Part shown: positions 9,118-17,506 of the stretch, piece after piece | Numbering within the stretch: the first letter of the stretch is position 1 | Layout: every line of letters starts with the position of its first letter | DNA from: Kitasatospora sp. MAA19 | GTDB taxonomy: Bacteria; Actinomycetota; Actinomycetes; Streptomycetales; Streptomycetaceae | Direction: 5' to 3' | NCBI RefSeq assembly: GCF_029894125.1 | Contig: NZ_JARXYZ010000027.1 | Location: forward strand, 1 to 64,000 | Length of the DNA stretch: 64,000 nt | Notes under the pieces: generated by a model | What the model was told of the DNA's origin: nothing | What the model saw: only the letters and a program-made list of their open reading frames with translations | Database searches by the model: none | Translations under genes and position numbers: made by a program

Positions 9118-9336
9118 TCAGGCGCTGCGGCCGACCAGCTCGTAGCCGGCCTCGTCGACGGCGCTGCGGATCTGCTCGTCGTCCAGCGGGGCGAGGGAGG
9201 AGACCGTCACGGTGCCGGCCTTGGCGTCGGCGGCGACCTCGGTGACGCCCGCCAGGGCGGAGAGCTCCTCGCTGATCGCGTTCTCGCAGTGGCCGCAGCT
9301 CATGCCGGTCACGGTGTAGGTGATGGTGCTGGACAT
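9118..9336 (-). CDS. copZ: Heavy-metal-associated copper chaperone CopZ-like
   Basis: A 72-residue soluble HMA domain with the Cu(I)-binding motif YTVTGMSCGHCENAI near residues 7-21 (MxCxxC). Such chaperones hand copper to CopA-type pumps. GGAGG precedes the ATG at normal spacing. It is the first gene of the presumed copZ-copA operon, with a CsoR-like box 62 nt upstream. Confidence 0.93.
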   Translation of the reverse strand: MSSTITYTVTGMSCGHCENAISEELSALAGVTEVAADAKAGTVTVSSLAPLDDEQIRSAVDEAGYELVGRSA

Positions 9337-9397
9337 CCGGGCCTCCGGGAGGTGTGCTGCCCCGGGCGTCGGCCCGGGCTCTACTCTGCTGACACCG

Positions 9398-9412
9398 TAC
9401 CCCTCTGGGGTA
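9398..9412 (-). promoter_or_regulatory. CsoR-type copper operator upstream of copZ
   Basis: TACCCCTCTGGGGTA is an inverted repeat with 6-bp arms (TACCCC/GGGGTA), the G-tract dyad typical of CsoR operators. It lies in the copZ promoter region, so derepression by Cu(I)-loaded CsoR is expected. No csoR gene is in the window. Confidence 0.75.
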
Positions 9413-9484
9413 TTCCCCGGAGGGGCGGGTGGGGGGCGCGCCTCGCGGGCGCGCCCGACAGCAGAGCGTATGCGGCCGACCGGC

Positions 9485-9886
9485 TCAGGCCGGGGAGGCC
9501 GGGAGCTGGGCCGGGATCGGCGCCCCGCGCTCGCGCCGGACCAGCAGTCGCAGCCAGAGCAGCCCGCCCAAGGAGACCACGATCAGCCCGGCCGTGTCGT
9601 AGCAGGTGTACAGGTGCACCTGCTCGGTGGTCGGGTCGGGCATGTGGCCGAGGGCGAACAGCGCGCGCTGCCACTCGCTCGCGGTGGTCCTGGCGGCCAG
9701 CCAGACGGCGATGCCGTTCATGCTGTCCCAGAGCGCGTGCAGCAGCGATACGCCCAGGTAGGTGACGATGACCGGGGCGGTGAAGCGGAAGCGCCCGCCG
9801 CGCCGCTCGCGGAACAGCACCCCGCCGATGATCGCGGTCCACAGGATGTGGCCGACCGGGGTGAGCACCCCGCGCAGGATCTCCGT
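9485..9886 (-). pseudogene. Truncated PrsW-like intramembrane metalloprotease (C-terminal remnant)
   Basis: The 134 codons to the stop read TEILRGVLTPVGHILWTAI then GGVLFRE, VIVTYLGVSLLHALWDS and further hydrophobic helices, the C-terminal third of PrsW-family (COG2339) membrane proteases. The usual N-terminal region with the EExxK motif is absent. The frame stays open upstream, but the translation becomes Pro/Arg-rich and runs into the divergent phosphatase gene, so the break is near 9886. No start codon with a ribosome site is seen at the junction. I infer a decayed gene whose 5' part was lost. Confidence 0.7.
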
Positions 9887-10059
9887 CGGAGATGCGGGGG
9901 GTGTTGCGGTATCCGGACACCGGTCGGGCCTCCTCGGGGTAGCCACTTTTGGTCGAACTGTATGACAAATGGGACATTCGGTGATGATTGGGGCTGGTTC
10001 GCGGCGGGTCGGCGGCCCGACGTGGGGCAGGCGGATGGCTGGGCGCGGCGATCGTCCCT

Positions 10060-10065
10060 TATGTT
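10060..10065 (+). promoter_or_regulatory. -10 element TATGTT (leaderless start of the phosphatase gene)
   Basis: TATGTT ends 6 nt before the GTG at 10072, and no Shine-Dalgarno sequence is present, so a leaderless transcript is likely. Confidence 0.5.
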
Positions 10066-10071
10066 CGATAT

Positions 10072-11244
10072 GTGTTTCCGATCCGTCGTGCCCAGTCCCC
10101 GTCGGCTCCCGCCGCCGCGGGGCTGTCGCCGGAGCGGCAGCGCGGCGCCCTGCTCGCCGCCGACCTCCAGGACGTGCCGTTCTGGCGGCGGGCCAGCCCG
10201 GCCCTGCTGGCCGTCCTCCTGGTCGCACTCGCCGACCTCCTCTCCGGCAAGGACCGCTACCTCGCGCCGCTGATGACCGTCGTCCCGGCCATCGCCGCGC
10301 TCACCCTCAAGCCGGGTGAACTGCTCGCGGTCTGCTCGCTCGGCCTGTTCGCGGTCTTCGGGCTCAGCCACTACGACGAGGTCGACAACATCAACGACGC
10401 ACGCTTCCTTTACGGTGCGATGGTCAGCTACGTCGTGTTGACGCTCTTCTCCGCCTGGGTCGCCAAGATTCGGATGCGGCGCGCGGCGGCCTTCGCGGCC
10501 GTCAGCTCCGTCGCCGAGGCGGCCCAGCGGGCCCTGCTGCGGCTGCCCGGGCCGACGGTCGGGCCGCTGCGGCTGGCCGTCCGGTACGTGTCGGCGGCCG
10601 ACGCCTCACTCATCGGCGGGGACCTGTACTCGGTGCTGGAGACGCCGCACGGGATCCGGGTCGCGGTCGGGGACGTCCGGGGCAAGGGGCTCGGCGCGGT
10701 GCAGACGGCCGCGGTGGTGCTGGGCGCGTTCCGCGAGGCCGCGTACGACGAGGCGGGGCTGCGGGGCGTCGCGGCGCGGATCGAGGCCAGCGTCGAGCGG
10801 CACGTGCCGGACGGGGAGTTCACCACCGCGCTGTTCGCCGAGTTCCGCTCGCCCGGGGTGATGGAACTGCTGCAGTACGGGCACGTCCCGCCGATCCGGG
10901 TCGACGGCGACGGGCGGGCGCACGTGCTGGACGCCCCCGACCCGTGGGTGCCGCTGGGCCTCGGACGGTTGGCGGCCGGCGAGCCGGCCAGCTGGGACCA
11001 GCCGTTCGGGGCGGAGGACGTGCTGGTGCTCTGCACGGACGGGGTGATCGAGGCACGGCACCACAAGAGCGGGGAGTTCTACCCGCTGGCGGAGCGGGTC
11101 GGGCCGCTGGTGCGGGGCGCCGCGCGCTCGGCGGGGGAGCTGGAGGCGGCGGTGGGGCGGGTGTACGCGGACCTGCTGGCGCACACGGGCGGGGAGCTGC
11201 GGGACGACGCGCTGCTGCTGCTGATCGCCAGGACGGACGGCTGA
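10072..11244 (+). CDS. Membrane-anchored PP2C/SpoIIE-type serine phosphatase
   Basis: A 390-residue protein. An N-terminal membrane region (hydrophobic segments near residues 45-60, 70-100 and 120-140) is followed by a SpoIIE/PPM phosphatase domain: SLIGGDLYSVLETPHGIRVAVGDVRGKGLGA carries the metal-binding GD and GDVxGKG motifs, then LLQYGHVPPI, VLVLCTDGVIEAR and a terminal DDALLLLIART. In streptomycetes such proteins dephosphorylate anti-sigma-factor antagonists, but no partner genes are adjacent. The GTG at 10072 is chosen because a TATGTT lies 6 nt upstream and the residues just after it begin the family-like sequence. The upstream in-frame ATG has no supporting signal. Confidence 0.87.
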   Translation: MFPIRRAQSPSAPAAAGLSPERQRGALLAADLQDVPFWRRASPALLAVLLVALADLLSGKDRYLAPLMTVVPAIAALTLKPGELLAVCSLGLFAVFGLSHYDEVDNINDARFLYGAMVSYVVLTLFSAWVAKIRMRRAAAFAAVSSVAEAAQRALLRLPGPTVGPLRLAVRYVSAADASLIGGDLYSVLETPHGIRVAVGDVRGKGLGAVQTAAVVLGAFREAAYDEAGLRGVAARIEASVERHVPDGEFTTALFAEFRSPGVMELLQYGHVPPIRVDGDGRAHVLDAPDPWVPLGLGRLAAGEPASWDQPFGAEDVLVLCTDGVIEARHHKSGEFYPLAERVGPLVRGAARSAGELEAAVGRVYADLLAHTGGELRDDALLLLIARTDG

Positions 11245-11260
11245 GGGGCGGGCTGCCCGA

Positions 11261-11300
11261 GTCCTCCTCGCCGCACGGGCGGCCGCGCGGGGAGGAGGAC
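11261..11300. terminator. Bidirectional terminator between phosphatase gene and dhaL
   Basis: GTCCTCCTC and GAGGAGGAC form a 9-bp outer stem enclosing GC-rich inner pairs, between two convergent genes. Confidence 0.6.
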
Positions 11301-11327
11301 GGGACGGGCCCGGACGGCCGGTGGGCC

Positions 11328-11969
11328 TCAGCCCGCGGCGACGTCGGCGAGGGCGCGGAAGAGCAGGGCGGTGGAGGTGGCGCCCGGATCCTGGTGGCCG
11401 ATGCTGCGTTCGCCGAGGTAGGAGGCGCGGCCCTTGCGGGCCTGGAGCGGGACGGTGTCGCGGGCGCCCTGCTCGGCGGCGTCGGCGGCCGCGGCAGCGG
11501 CCTCGGGCAGGGCGGCACCGGCGGCGGCCGTGGCGCGGAAGGCGGCGACGGCCGGGGTGTAGGCGTCGACGATGGTCTTGTCCCCGGGCGCGGCCTTGCC
11601 GAGCGCGCGGACGGCGTCCAGACCGGCCGCCAGGGCCTCGGCGACGTCGGCCGGGCCGGCCGGGTCGGGCAGGGCGGCGCCGATGGCGCGGAAGGCCTTG
11701 CCGTAGAGCGGGCCGGAGGCGCCGCCGACCTTGGAGATGAGCGTGCTGCCCGTCTTGGTCAGGACCGTGCCGGAGCCGGCCGGCCGGAGGTCGTCGAGGG
11801 CGGCCAGGACGGCGCTGAAGCCGCGGTGGAGGTTGCTGCCGTGGTCGCCGTCGCCGATCGCCGAGTCCAGTTCGGTGAGCCGGGCCTGCTCCTTCTCGAC
11901 GGCCGCGGCGATCGCGCGGACCCAGGCCTCGGCCAGTGCGGTGTCGAACAGCGGGGTGTCGAAGTCCAT
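11328..11969 (-). CDS. dhaL: Dihydroxyacetone kinase ADP-binding subunit DhaL
   Basis: A 213-residue DhaL subunit. In PTS-type Dha kinases it holds a tightly bound ADP that is rephosphorylated by DhaM and passes the phosphate to dihydroxyacetone on DhaK. The nucleotide and Mg motif LDSAIGDGDHGSNLHRGF is near residues 36-53; GSTLISKVGGASGPLYGKAF and PGDKTIVDAY are also typical. It starts 13 nt after dhaK in the same operon with AGGGAG at 6-nt spacing. The C-terminal GERSIGHQDPGATSTALLF is the conserved family ending. Confidence 0.95.
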   Translation of the reverse strand: MDFDTPLFDTALAEAWVRAIAAAVEKEQARLTELDSAIGDGDHGSNLHRGFSAVLAALDDLRPAGSGTVLTKTGSTLISKVGGASGPLYGKAFRAIGAALPDPAGPADVAEALAAGLDAVRALGKAAPGDKTIVDAYTPAVAAFRATAAAGAALPEAAAAAADAAEQGARDTVPLQARKGRASYLGERSIGHQDPGATSTALLFRALADVAAG

Positions 11970-11982
11970 GCCGTCTCCCTGC

Positions 11983-12978
11983 TCAGGCCCGCTTGAGGGC
12001 GGGGGTGTCGACGGGCGCGTCCCACAGCTCCAGCAGCTGCGCGTCGGCCTTGGTGAGGGTGAGCGAGAAGCCGGCCATGTCCAGGCTGGTGACGTAGTTG
12101 CCGACCAGGCTGCGGGCCACCGTGATGCCGCGCTCGGCGAGCCGGGCGGCGACCTCGCCGTAGGCGATGTACAGCTCCAGCAGGGGAGTCGCGCCGAGGC
12201 CGTTGAGCAGGGCGATCACCTCGTCGCCCGGGGCCAGGTGACGGTCGGCGAGGATGGTGTCGACCACCTCGGCGGCCAGCTCGCGGGCCGGGCGCAGCTT
12301 CTCGCGGCGGCGGCCGGGCTCGCCGTGGATGCCGACGCCGACCTCGATCTCGTCCTCCGGCAGGTCGAAGCCGGGCTTGCCGGCGGCCGGGACGGTGGCC
12401 GCGGTGAGCGCGATGGCGAAGGAACGGGAGGCGGCGTTGACCCGCTCGCCCAGGGCGGCCACCTCGTCGAGCGGGGCGCCGCGTTCGGCCAGCGCCCCGA
12501 TGGTCTTCTCGACCAGGACGGTCGCCCCGGTGCCGCGGCGGCCGGCCGTCCAGGTGGAGTCCTCGACCGCGACGTCGTCGTCGACCAGGACGGTGCGGAC
12601 CGCCAGGCCCTCCTCGGCGGCGAGTTCGGCGGCGAGCTCGAAGTTCATCACGTCGCCGGTGTAGTTCTTCACGACGAAGACGACGCCGGCGCCGCTCTCC
12701 ACCGCCTTGGCGGCGGCCAGCATCTGGTCCGGCACCGGGGAGGTGAAGATCTCGCCGGGGCAGGCGGCGTCCAGCATGCCGGGGCCGACGAAGCCGCCGT
12801 GCAGCGGCTCGTGCCCGGAGCCGCCGCCGGAGATCACCGCGACCTTGGGCGCGGCCGGGCGGGCGGCCCGGGTGATCACCCGGTTGGGGAGGTCCACCGT
12901 CAGTTCGGGATGGGCGGCGGCGACTCCGGCCAGCGCGTCCTCCAGGACGCTCTCCGGGGTGTTGATCAGCTTCTTCAA
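11983..12978 (-). CDS. dhaK: Dihydroxyacetone kinase substrate-binding subunit DhaK
   Basis: A 331-residue DhaK subunit that binds dihydroxyacetone as a hemiaminal on a histidine. Landmarks are KVAVISGGGSGHEPLHGGFVG near residues 45-65, VVKNYTGDVMNFELA near 105-119, and EVGVGIHGEPGRRR carrying the substrate-linking His near 217. The start is a TTG (MKKLINTPESVLEDALAG), with GAGGGAG about 10 nt upstream. It is first in the dhaK-dhaL operon and divergent from dhaM, so the 157-nt gap probably serves both directions. Confidence 0.95.
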   Translation of the reverse strand: MKKLINTPESVLEDALAGVAAAHPELTVDLPNRVITRAARPAAPKVAVISGGGSGHEPLHGGFVGPGMLDAACPGEIFTSPVPDQMLAAAKAVESGAGVVFVVKNYTGDVMNFELAAELAAEEGLAVRTVLVDDDVAVEDSTWTAGRRGTGATVLVEKTIGALAERGAPLDEVAALGERVNAASRSFAIALTAATVPAAGKPGFDLPEDEIEVGVGIHGEPGRRREKLRPARELAAEVVDTILADRHLAPGDEVIALLNGLGATPLLELYIAYGEVAARLAERGITVARSLVGNYVTSLDMAGFSLTLTKADAQLLELWDAPVDTPALKRA

Positions 12979-13122
12979 CGCTCTTCGCTCCCTCGGTCAG
13001 GACGCTTCGGCGGGCCGTGCGGCAGACGGCGCTGCCCCGACGCTACGCCAGCCGGGGGTGGCGGGCACGGGGTGCGACACGCGGGTTTCCCGTCACCCGC
13101 CCGGAGTAGTGGGGTCCGGTCG

Positions 13123-13128
13123 TAGGGT
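13123..13128 (+). promoter_or_regulatory. -10 element TAGGGT (leaderless start of dhaM)
   Basis: TAGGGT ends 7 nt before the dhaM ATG at 13136, consistent with a leaderless mRNA. Confidence 0.55.
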
Positions 13129-13135
13129 CGCAGGC

Positions 13136-13528
13136 ATGAGCGAACACGTAGGTATCGTCCTGGTCTCGCACAGCGCCCGGCTGGCCGCAGGACTGCGCGA
13201 GCTGCTCGTCGAACTCGCCCCCGGCGGCGTGCGGGTGGTGTGTGCGGCGGGGACGGAGGACGGCGGGCTCGGCACCAGCTACGACCTGATCGCGCGGGCC
13301 GTCGCCGAGGCGGACGGCGGGGCGGGCGTGGTGGTGCTGCCGGACCTCGGGAGTTCGGTGCTCACCGCCGTCACCGTGCTGGAGGACGAGCCGCGCCCGG
13401 GCGCGCGGCTGGTGGACGCACCGTTCGTGGAGGGCGCGGTGGCGGCCGCCGTCACCGCCTCGACCGGGGCGGCGCTGGCCGAGGTGGTGGCGGCGGCCGA
13501 GGACGCCCGGGGCTTCCGGAAGCTGTAG
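13136..13528 (+). CDS. dhaM: PTS-dependent dihydroxyacetone kinase phosphotransferase DhaM (EIIA-like)
   Basis: A 130-residue EIIA(Man)-fold protein that accepts phosphate from HPr and rephosphorylates ADP on DhaL. The active His is in GIVLVSHSARLAAGL near residue 11. GTSYDLIARAV and VLPDLGSSVLTA near 45-75 are the expected DhaM blocks. Unlike enterobacterial DhaM it lacks fused HPr and EI domains and ends after the EIIA domain. It is transcribed divergently from dhaK. The ATG is 7 nt after TAGGGT, so it is probably leaderless; no ribosome site is visible. Confidence 0.92.
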   Translation: MSEHVGIVLVSHSARLAAGLRELLVELAPGGVRVVCAAGTEDGGLGTSYDLIARAVAEADGGAGVVVLPDLGSSVLTAVTVLEDEPRPGARLVDAPFVEGAVAAAVTASTGAALAEVVAAAEDARGFRKL

Positions 13529-13554
13529 GGCCCGTCCGGCCGAGTCGGTGTCGG

Positions 13555-15285
13555 CTACTTGGCGTCCGCGTAGCAGTCCACCACCGCGGTGGTGAGCGGG
13601 AAGCGGACCGGGGTGTCGCCGAAGACCAGGTGCCGGGCCTCGTCGGCGGACTCGGCGACCGCCGCCGCCACCTCGTCGGCGAGGTTGGCCGGGGTGTGCA
13701 CGATCACCTCGTCGTGCTGGAAGAACACCAGGTGCGGCCGGTCCGCCGGGTCGGCCACCGGCAGGGCGCTGAGTCGGCGGCGCAGGGCCGCGAGCAGGGC
13801 GAGCGCCCAGTCGGCGGCGCTGGCCTGGATGACGAAGTTGCGGGTGAAGCGGCCGCGGGCGCGCGCCTGCCGCCCGCCGGCCTCGCCGGCCGTCCCGGGG
13901 TCCTCGGTGAGGTCGAGGAACTCGGCGGAGGCGGGCGGGCAGACCCGGCCGAGCCGGGAGGCGACCACGCCGCCGTCCTCGCCGGTGCGGGCGGCGGCCT
14001 CGACGTAGCCCATCGCGGCGGGGTAGCGGTGGTGCAGGGTGTTCAGCAGCGGGCCGATGTCGCCGCTGGTCTGCCCGTACATGGCGCCGAGCAGGCCGAG
14101 TTTGGCCTTGTCGCGGTCGCCCTGGAAGGCGCTGGCGGCCAGCGCCTCGTACAGGTCGCCGCCGGCGGCGGTGCGGGCCAGCCCGGCGTCCTGGGAGAGG
14201 GCGGCGAGCACCCGGGGCTCCAGTTGGGCGGCGTCGGCGACGACCAGCAGCCAGCCGGGGTCGGCGACGACGGCGCGGCGCAGGATGCGCGGGATCTGCA
14301 GCGCGCCGCCGCCGCGGCTGGCCCAGCGCCCGGAGACCACGCCGCCGACCACGTACTCGGGCCGGAACCGGCCGCCGCGGGCCCAGGCGTCCTGCCAGGC
14401 CCAGCCGTGCGCGGCGTGGATCCGGGACAGCTCCTTGTAGCGGATCAGCAGCGCGGCGGCCGGGTGGTCGACGCGCTTGAGCTCCCAGGAGCGGGTGGAG
14501 CTGAGCTGGATGCCGTTCTCGGCGAAGGCGCGCAGTACCTGGGTGTGCGAGTCGGGGTTGAACGGGCGCCCGCCGAGGGCCTGTTGGAGCTCGGCGGAGA
14601 GTTCGGCGAGCAGTCGCGGCTGGGTGCCGGGGACGGTCGGGCGGGGGCCGAGGAGCTCCGTCAGCAGCCGGTCGTGGACGTCGCCGCGCCAGGGCAGCCC
14701 GTCGTACGCCATCTCGGCGGCCACCAGCGCCCCGGCGGACTCGGCGGCGACCAGCAGCCGGAACCGCTGCCGGGCGGCCGGGTCGGCGATCGCGGCGAGC
14801 CGGCGCTGCTGTTCGGCGTGGACGGCGACGACGGCGGCCAGCGGGTCGGCGCCGGGCGGCAGTTGCAGCCGGTCGGGGGCGAACAGGGTGTCCTGCCCGT
14901 CGTCGGACTCGGCGGAGCCGGGCTCGGGCAGGTCGTCCGGGACGGGCAGGCCGCGCAGCCGGGACCAGGCGGCGCCGAGCGAGCGCGGCGCGCCGAGCCG
15001 GCCCTCGCGCGTGAGCAGCAGGGCCTCGACGAGGCGCAGGTCGTGGCAGCGGGCGAGCCGGTCGGGTAGCCGGGGCAGCAGCGGCGCGTAGGCGCTCTCG
15101 GCGGCGGCCCACACCCAGCGGGGCCCCAGCGGACGAGTGCTCCCGGCGGCCTCCCGGGCGGCGACGGCGGCGGCGAGGTCGGGGACGCGCTCGGGCGGAC
15201 CGAGCGGGGTGCCGGCGTCGTCGAGCGGCTGGAGCCGGCCGCCCGGGCCGTGCGGATCGGGGGCGAGGGCCGTCCTGGGTGCCAC
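13555..15285 (-). CDS. Family A DNA polymerase with degenerate 3'-5' exonuclease-like N-terminus
   Basis: A 576-residue PolA-related protein of a kind common in streptomycetes and annotated as bifunctional 3'-5' exonuclease/DNA polymerase. It has no 5' nuclease domain. The polymerase motifs are recognisable but altered: motif A reads VVADAAQLEPRVLAAL near residue 347 (DYSQIELR in E. coli Pol I), motif B is DRDKAKLGLLGAMYGQT near 395, and motif C is FFQHDEVIVH near 528. GTG is the start, with GAGGAG 8 nt upstream. It converges on dhaM with only 26 nt between stops. A role in repair synthesis is plausible but not shown. Confidence 0.88.
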   Translation of the reverse strand: MAPRTALAPDPHGPGGRLQPLDDAGTPLGPPERVPDLAAAVAAREAAGSTRPLGPRWVWAAAESAYAPLLPRLPDRLARCHDLRLVEALLLTREGRLGAPRSLGAAWSRLRGLPVPDDLPEPGSAESDDGQDTLFAPDRLQLPPGADPLAAVVAVHAEQQRRLAAIADPAARQRFRLLVAAESAGALVAAEMAYDGLPWRGDVHDRLLTELLGPRPTVPGTQPRLLAELSAELQQALGGRPFNPDSHTQVLRAFAENGIQLSSTRSWELKRVDHPAAALLIRYKELSRIHAAHGWAWQDAWARGGRFRPEYVVGGVVSGRWASRGGGALQIPRILRRAVVADPGWLLVVADAAQLEPRVLAALSQDAGLARTAAGGDLYEALAASAFQGDRDKAKLGLLGAMYGQTSGDIGPLLNTLHHRYPAAMGYVEAAARTGEDGGVVASRLGRVCPPASAEFLDLTEDPGTAGEAGGRQARARGRFTRNFVIQASAADWALALLAALRRRLSALPVADPADRPHLVFFQHDEVIVHTPANLADEVAAAVAESADEARHLVFGDTPVRFPLTTAVVDCYADAK

Positions 15286-15437
15286 GGGGGCGTCTCCTCT
15301 CCGGCGCGCTGGTCGGGCGTGCGGGTACGGGCACGGATGTGCGGTCTACGGGTGTCCGACCTCGACGTTAACGGGTGGGTACGACAACGGGCATGTCCCG
15401 GGGGCGGGGGCGCATAGGCAGGGTCGGGGACACGGCG

Positions 15438-15443
15438 TATGGT
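15438..15443 (+). promoter_or_regulatory. -10 element TATGGT (leaderless start of the M3 peptidase gene)
   Basis: TATGGT ends 7 nt before the ATG at 15451. It also overlaps the alternative upstream ATG at 15439, making that start unlikely. Confidence 0.5.
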
Positions 15444-15450
15444 CGGCGAA

Positions 15451-17475
15451 ATGACCGAGAACCCGTTCTTCAAGCCCAGCGCCCTGGTCTACGAACTGCC
15501 GCCCTTCGCCGCGATCCGGCCGGAGCACTACCTGCCCGCCTACGAGCGCGGGATGGCCGAGCAGTTGGCCGAGATCGCGGCGATCACCGCCGATCCGCAG
15601 CCGCCGACCGTGGACAACACCCTGGTCGCCCTGGAGCGCTCCGGGGAGCTGCTGCGCCGGGTGGACGCGGTGTTCCGCAACCAGTCGGCCTCCGACACCA
15701 GCGAGCTGGTCGACGAGGTGGACGCCGAGGTGAGCCCGCTGCTGGCCGCGCACCACGACGCGATCCACCTGGACCGCGCGCTGTTCGCCCGGATCGAGGA
15801 GCTGTACGGGCGCCGCGCCGAGCTGGGCCTGGACCCGGAGTCGCTGCGGCTGCTGGAGACCCGGCACACCCGCTTCGTCCGCTCCGGCGCCCGGCTGGGC
15901 GAGGCCGAGCAGGCCCGGCTGCGCGGGCTGAACGCCGAACTCGCCGCGCTCGGAACGACGTTCCAGCAGAACGTGAACGCCGCCACCAAGGCCGCCGCGC
16001 TGGTCGTGGACACGGCCGAGGAACTGGACGGGCTGTCCGCGGACGCGGTCGCCGCCGCCGCGGAGAACGCCCGGGTGCTCGGCCACGAGGGCCGGTTCGT
16101 GCTGTCTCTGAAGAGCACCTCCGGCCAGCCCGAACTGGCGCTGCTCACCGACCGGTCGGTGCGCGAGCGGCTGCTCGCGGCCTCGCTCGGCCGGGGCGCG
16201 GCGGTCAACGGCCCGCTGGCGATCCGGATGGCCGCGCTGCGCGCCGAGCGGGCCGCGCTGCTGGGGCACCCGAGCCACGCCGCGTACGTGGTCGAGGACG
16301 AGACCGCCGGCACGGTGGAGGCGGTGTCCGGGCTGCTCGCCCGGCTGGTGGGGCCGGCGGTGGCCAACGCCCGCCGGGAGGCCGCCGAGCTGGCCAAGGT
16401 GGCGGCCGCGGACGGGATCGAGGAGATCGCCGCGCACGACTGGGCGTACTACTCGGAGAAGGTGCGGCAGGAGTCGTACCAGGTGGACGCGGCGGTGCTG
16501 CGCCCGTACTTCGAGCTGGAGCGGGTGCTGCACGACGGCGTGTTCCTCGCCGCGAAGCTGGCGTACGGGCTGACCTTCACCGAGCGGCCGGACCTGACCG
16601 CCTACCACCCGGACGCGCGGGTCTTCGAGGTGTTCGAGGAGGACGGCGGTTCGCTGGGCCTGTTCATCGGCGACTTCCACGCCCGGGCGTCCAAGCGCGG
16701 CGGCGCCTGGATGGACGAGCTGGTGGGCCAGTCGGGGCTGACCGGCCGGCGCCCGGTGGTGCTGAACAACCTGAACATCGCGCGCCCCGCGCCGGGCGAG
16801 CCGGTGCTGCTGGCCTGGGACGAGGTGCGCACGCTCTTCCACGAGTTCGGGCACGCGCTGCACGGGCTGTTCTCGGACGTGCGGTACCCGCTGTTCGCGG
16901 GCACCGCGGTGCCCCGGGACTTCGTCGAGTTCCCCTCGCAGGTCAACGAGATGTGGATGGTCCGGCCGGAGGTGCTGGCCGGCTACGCGCGCCACCACGT
17001 GACCGGGGAGCCGCTGCCGGCCGCGCTGGTCGAGCGGATGGTGGCGGCCGAGGGCTTCGGGGAGGGCTTCCGGACGGTGGAGTACCTGGCGGCGACGCTG
17101 CTGGACTGGGCCTGGCACACCGTGCCGCAGGGCAGGGAGATCGAGGACGCCGAGGAGTTCGAGGCGCGGGTGCTGGCGGAGGCCGGGATCGCGGTGCCGG
17201 CGATCCCGCCGCGCTACCGGACGGCGTACTTCCAGCACATCTTCTCCAGCGGCTACAGCGCCGGGTACTACGCGTACATCTGGTCGGAGGTGCTGGACGC
17301 CGACACCGTGCAGTGGTTCGAGGGCAACGGGCGCCCGGTGCGGGAGAGCGGCGAGCTGTTCCGGCGCGAGCTGCTGGCGCGCGGCTTCAGCCGGGACCCG
17401 CTGGAGTCCTTCCGCGCGGTGGTCGGCCGGGCGCCGGAGACCGGGCCGCTGCTGGCGCGGCGGGGGCTGGCCTAG
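15451..17475 (+). CDS. M3 family metallopeptidase (Dcp/oligopeptidase A type)
   Basis: A 674-residue zinc oligopeptidase predicted to trim short peptides in the cytoplasm. The zinc site is LFHEFGHALHGLF near residues 463-475 (HExxH) with the downstream glutamate in the following helix. Family blocks PFAAIRPEHYLPAY at the start and FQHIFSSGYSAGYYAYIWSEVL near the end are clear. Length matches the family. I choose the ATG at 15451 (MTENPFFKPSALVYELPP) because TATGGT lies 7 nt upstream and the protein lacks any signal peptide. It is divergent from the polymerase gene. Confidence 0.94.
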   Translation: MTENPFFKPSALVYELPPFAAIRPEHYLPAYERGMAEQLAEIAAITADPQPPTVDNTLVALERSGELLRRVDAVFRNQSASDTSELVDEVDAEVSPLLAAHHDAIHLDRALFARIEELYGRRAELGLDPESLRLLETRHTRFVRSGARLGEAEQARLRGLNAELAALGTTFQQNVNAATKAAALVVDTAEELDGLSADAVAAAAENARVLGHEGRFVLSLKSTSGQPELALLTDRSVRERLLAASLGRGAAVNGPLAIRMAALRAERAALLGHPSHAAYVVEDETAGTVEAVSGLLARLVGPAVANARREAAELAKVAAADGIEEIAAHDWAYYSEKVRQESYQVDAAVLRPYFELERVLHDGVFLAAKLAYGLTFTERPDLTAYHPDARVFEVFEEDGGSLGLFIGDFHARASKRGGAWMDELVGQSGLTGRRPVVLNNLNIARPAPGEPVLLAWDEVRTLFHEFGHALHGLFSDVRYPLFAGTAVPRDFVEFPSQVNEMWMVRPEVLAGYARHHVTGEPLPAALVERMVAAEGFGEGFRTVEYLAATLLDWAWHTVPQGREIEDAEEFEARVLAEAGIAVPAIPPRYRTAYFQHIFSSGYSAGYYAYIWSEVLDADTVQWFEGNGRPVRESGELFRRELLARGFSRDPLESFRAVVGRAPETGPLLARRGLA

Positions 17476-17506
17476 CGGTTGTCCGTCGGGTGCGCCCCGG
17501 TGGCGG

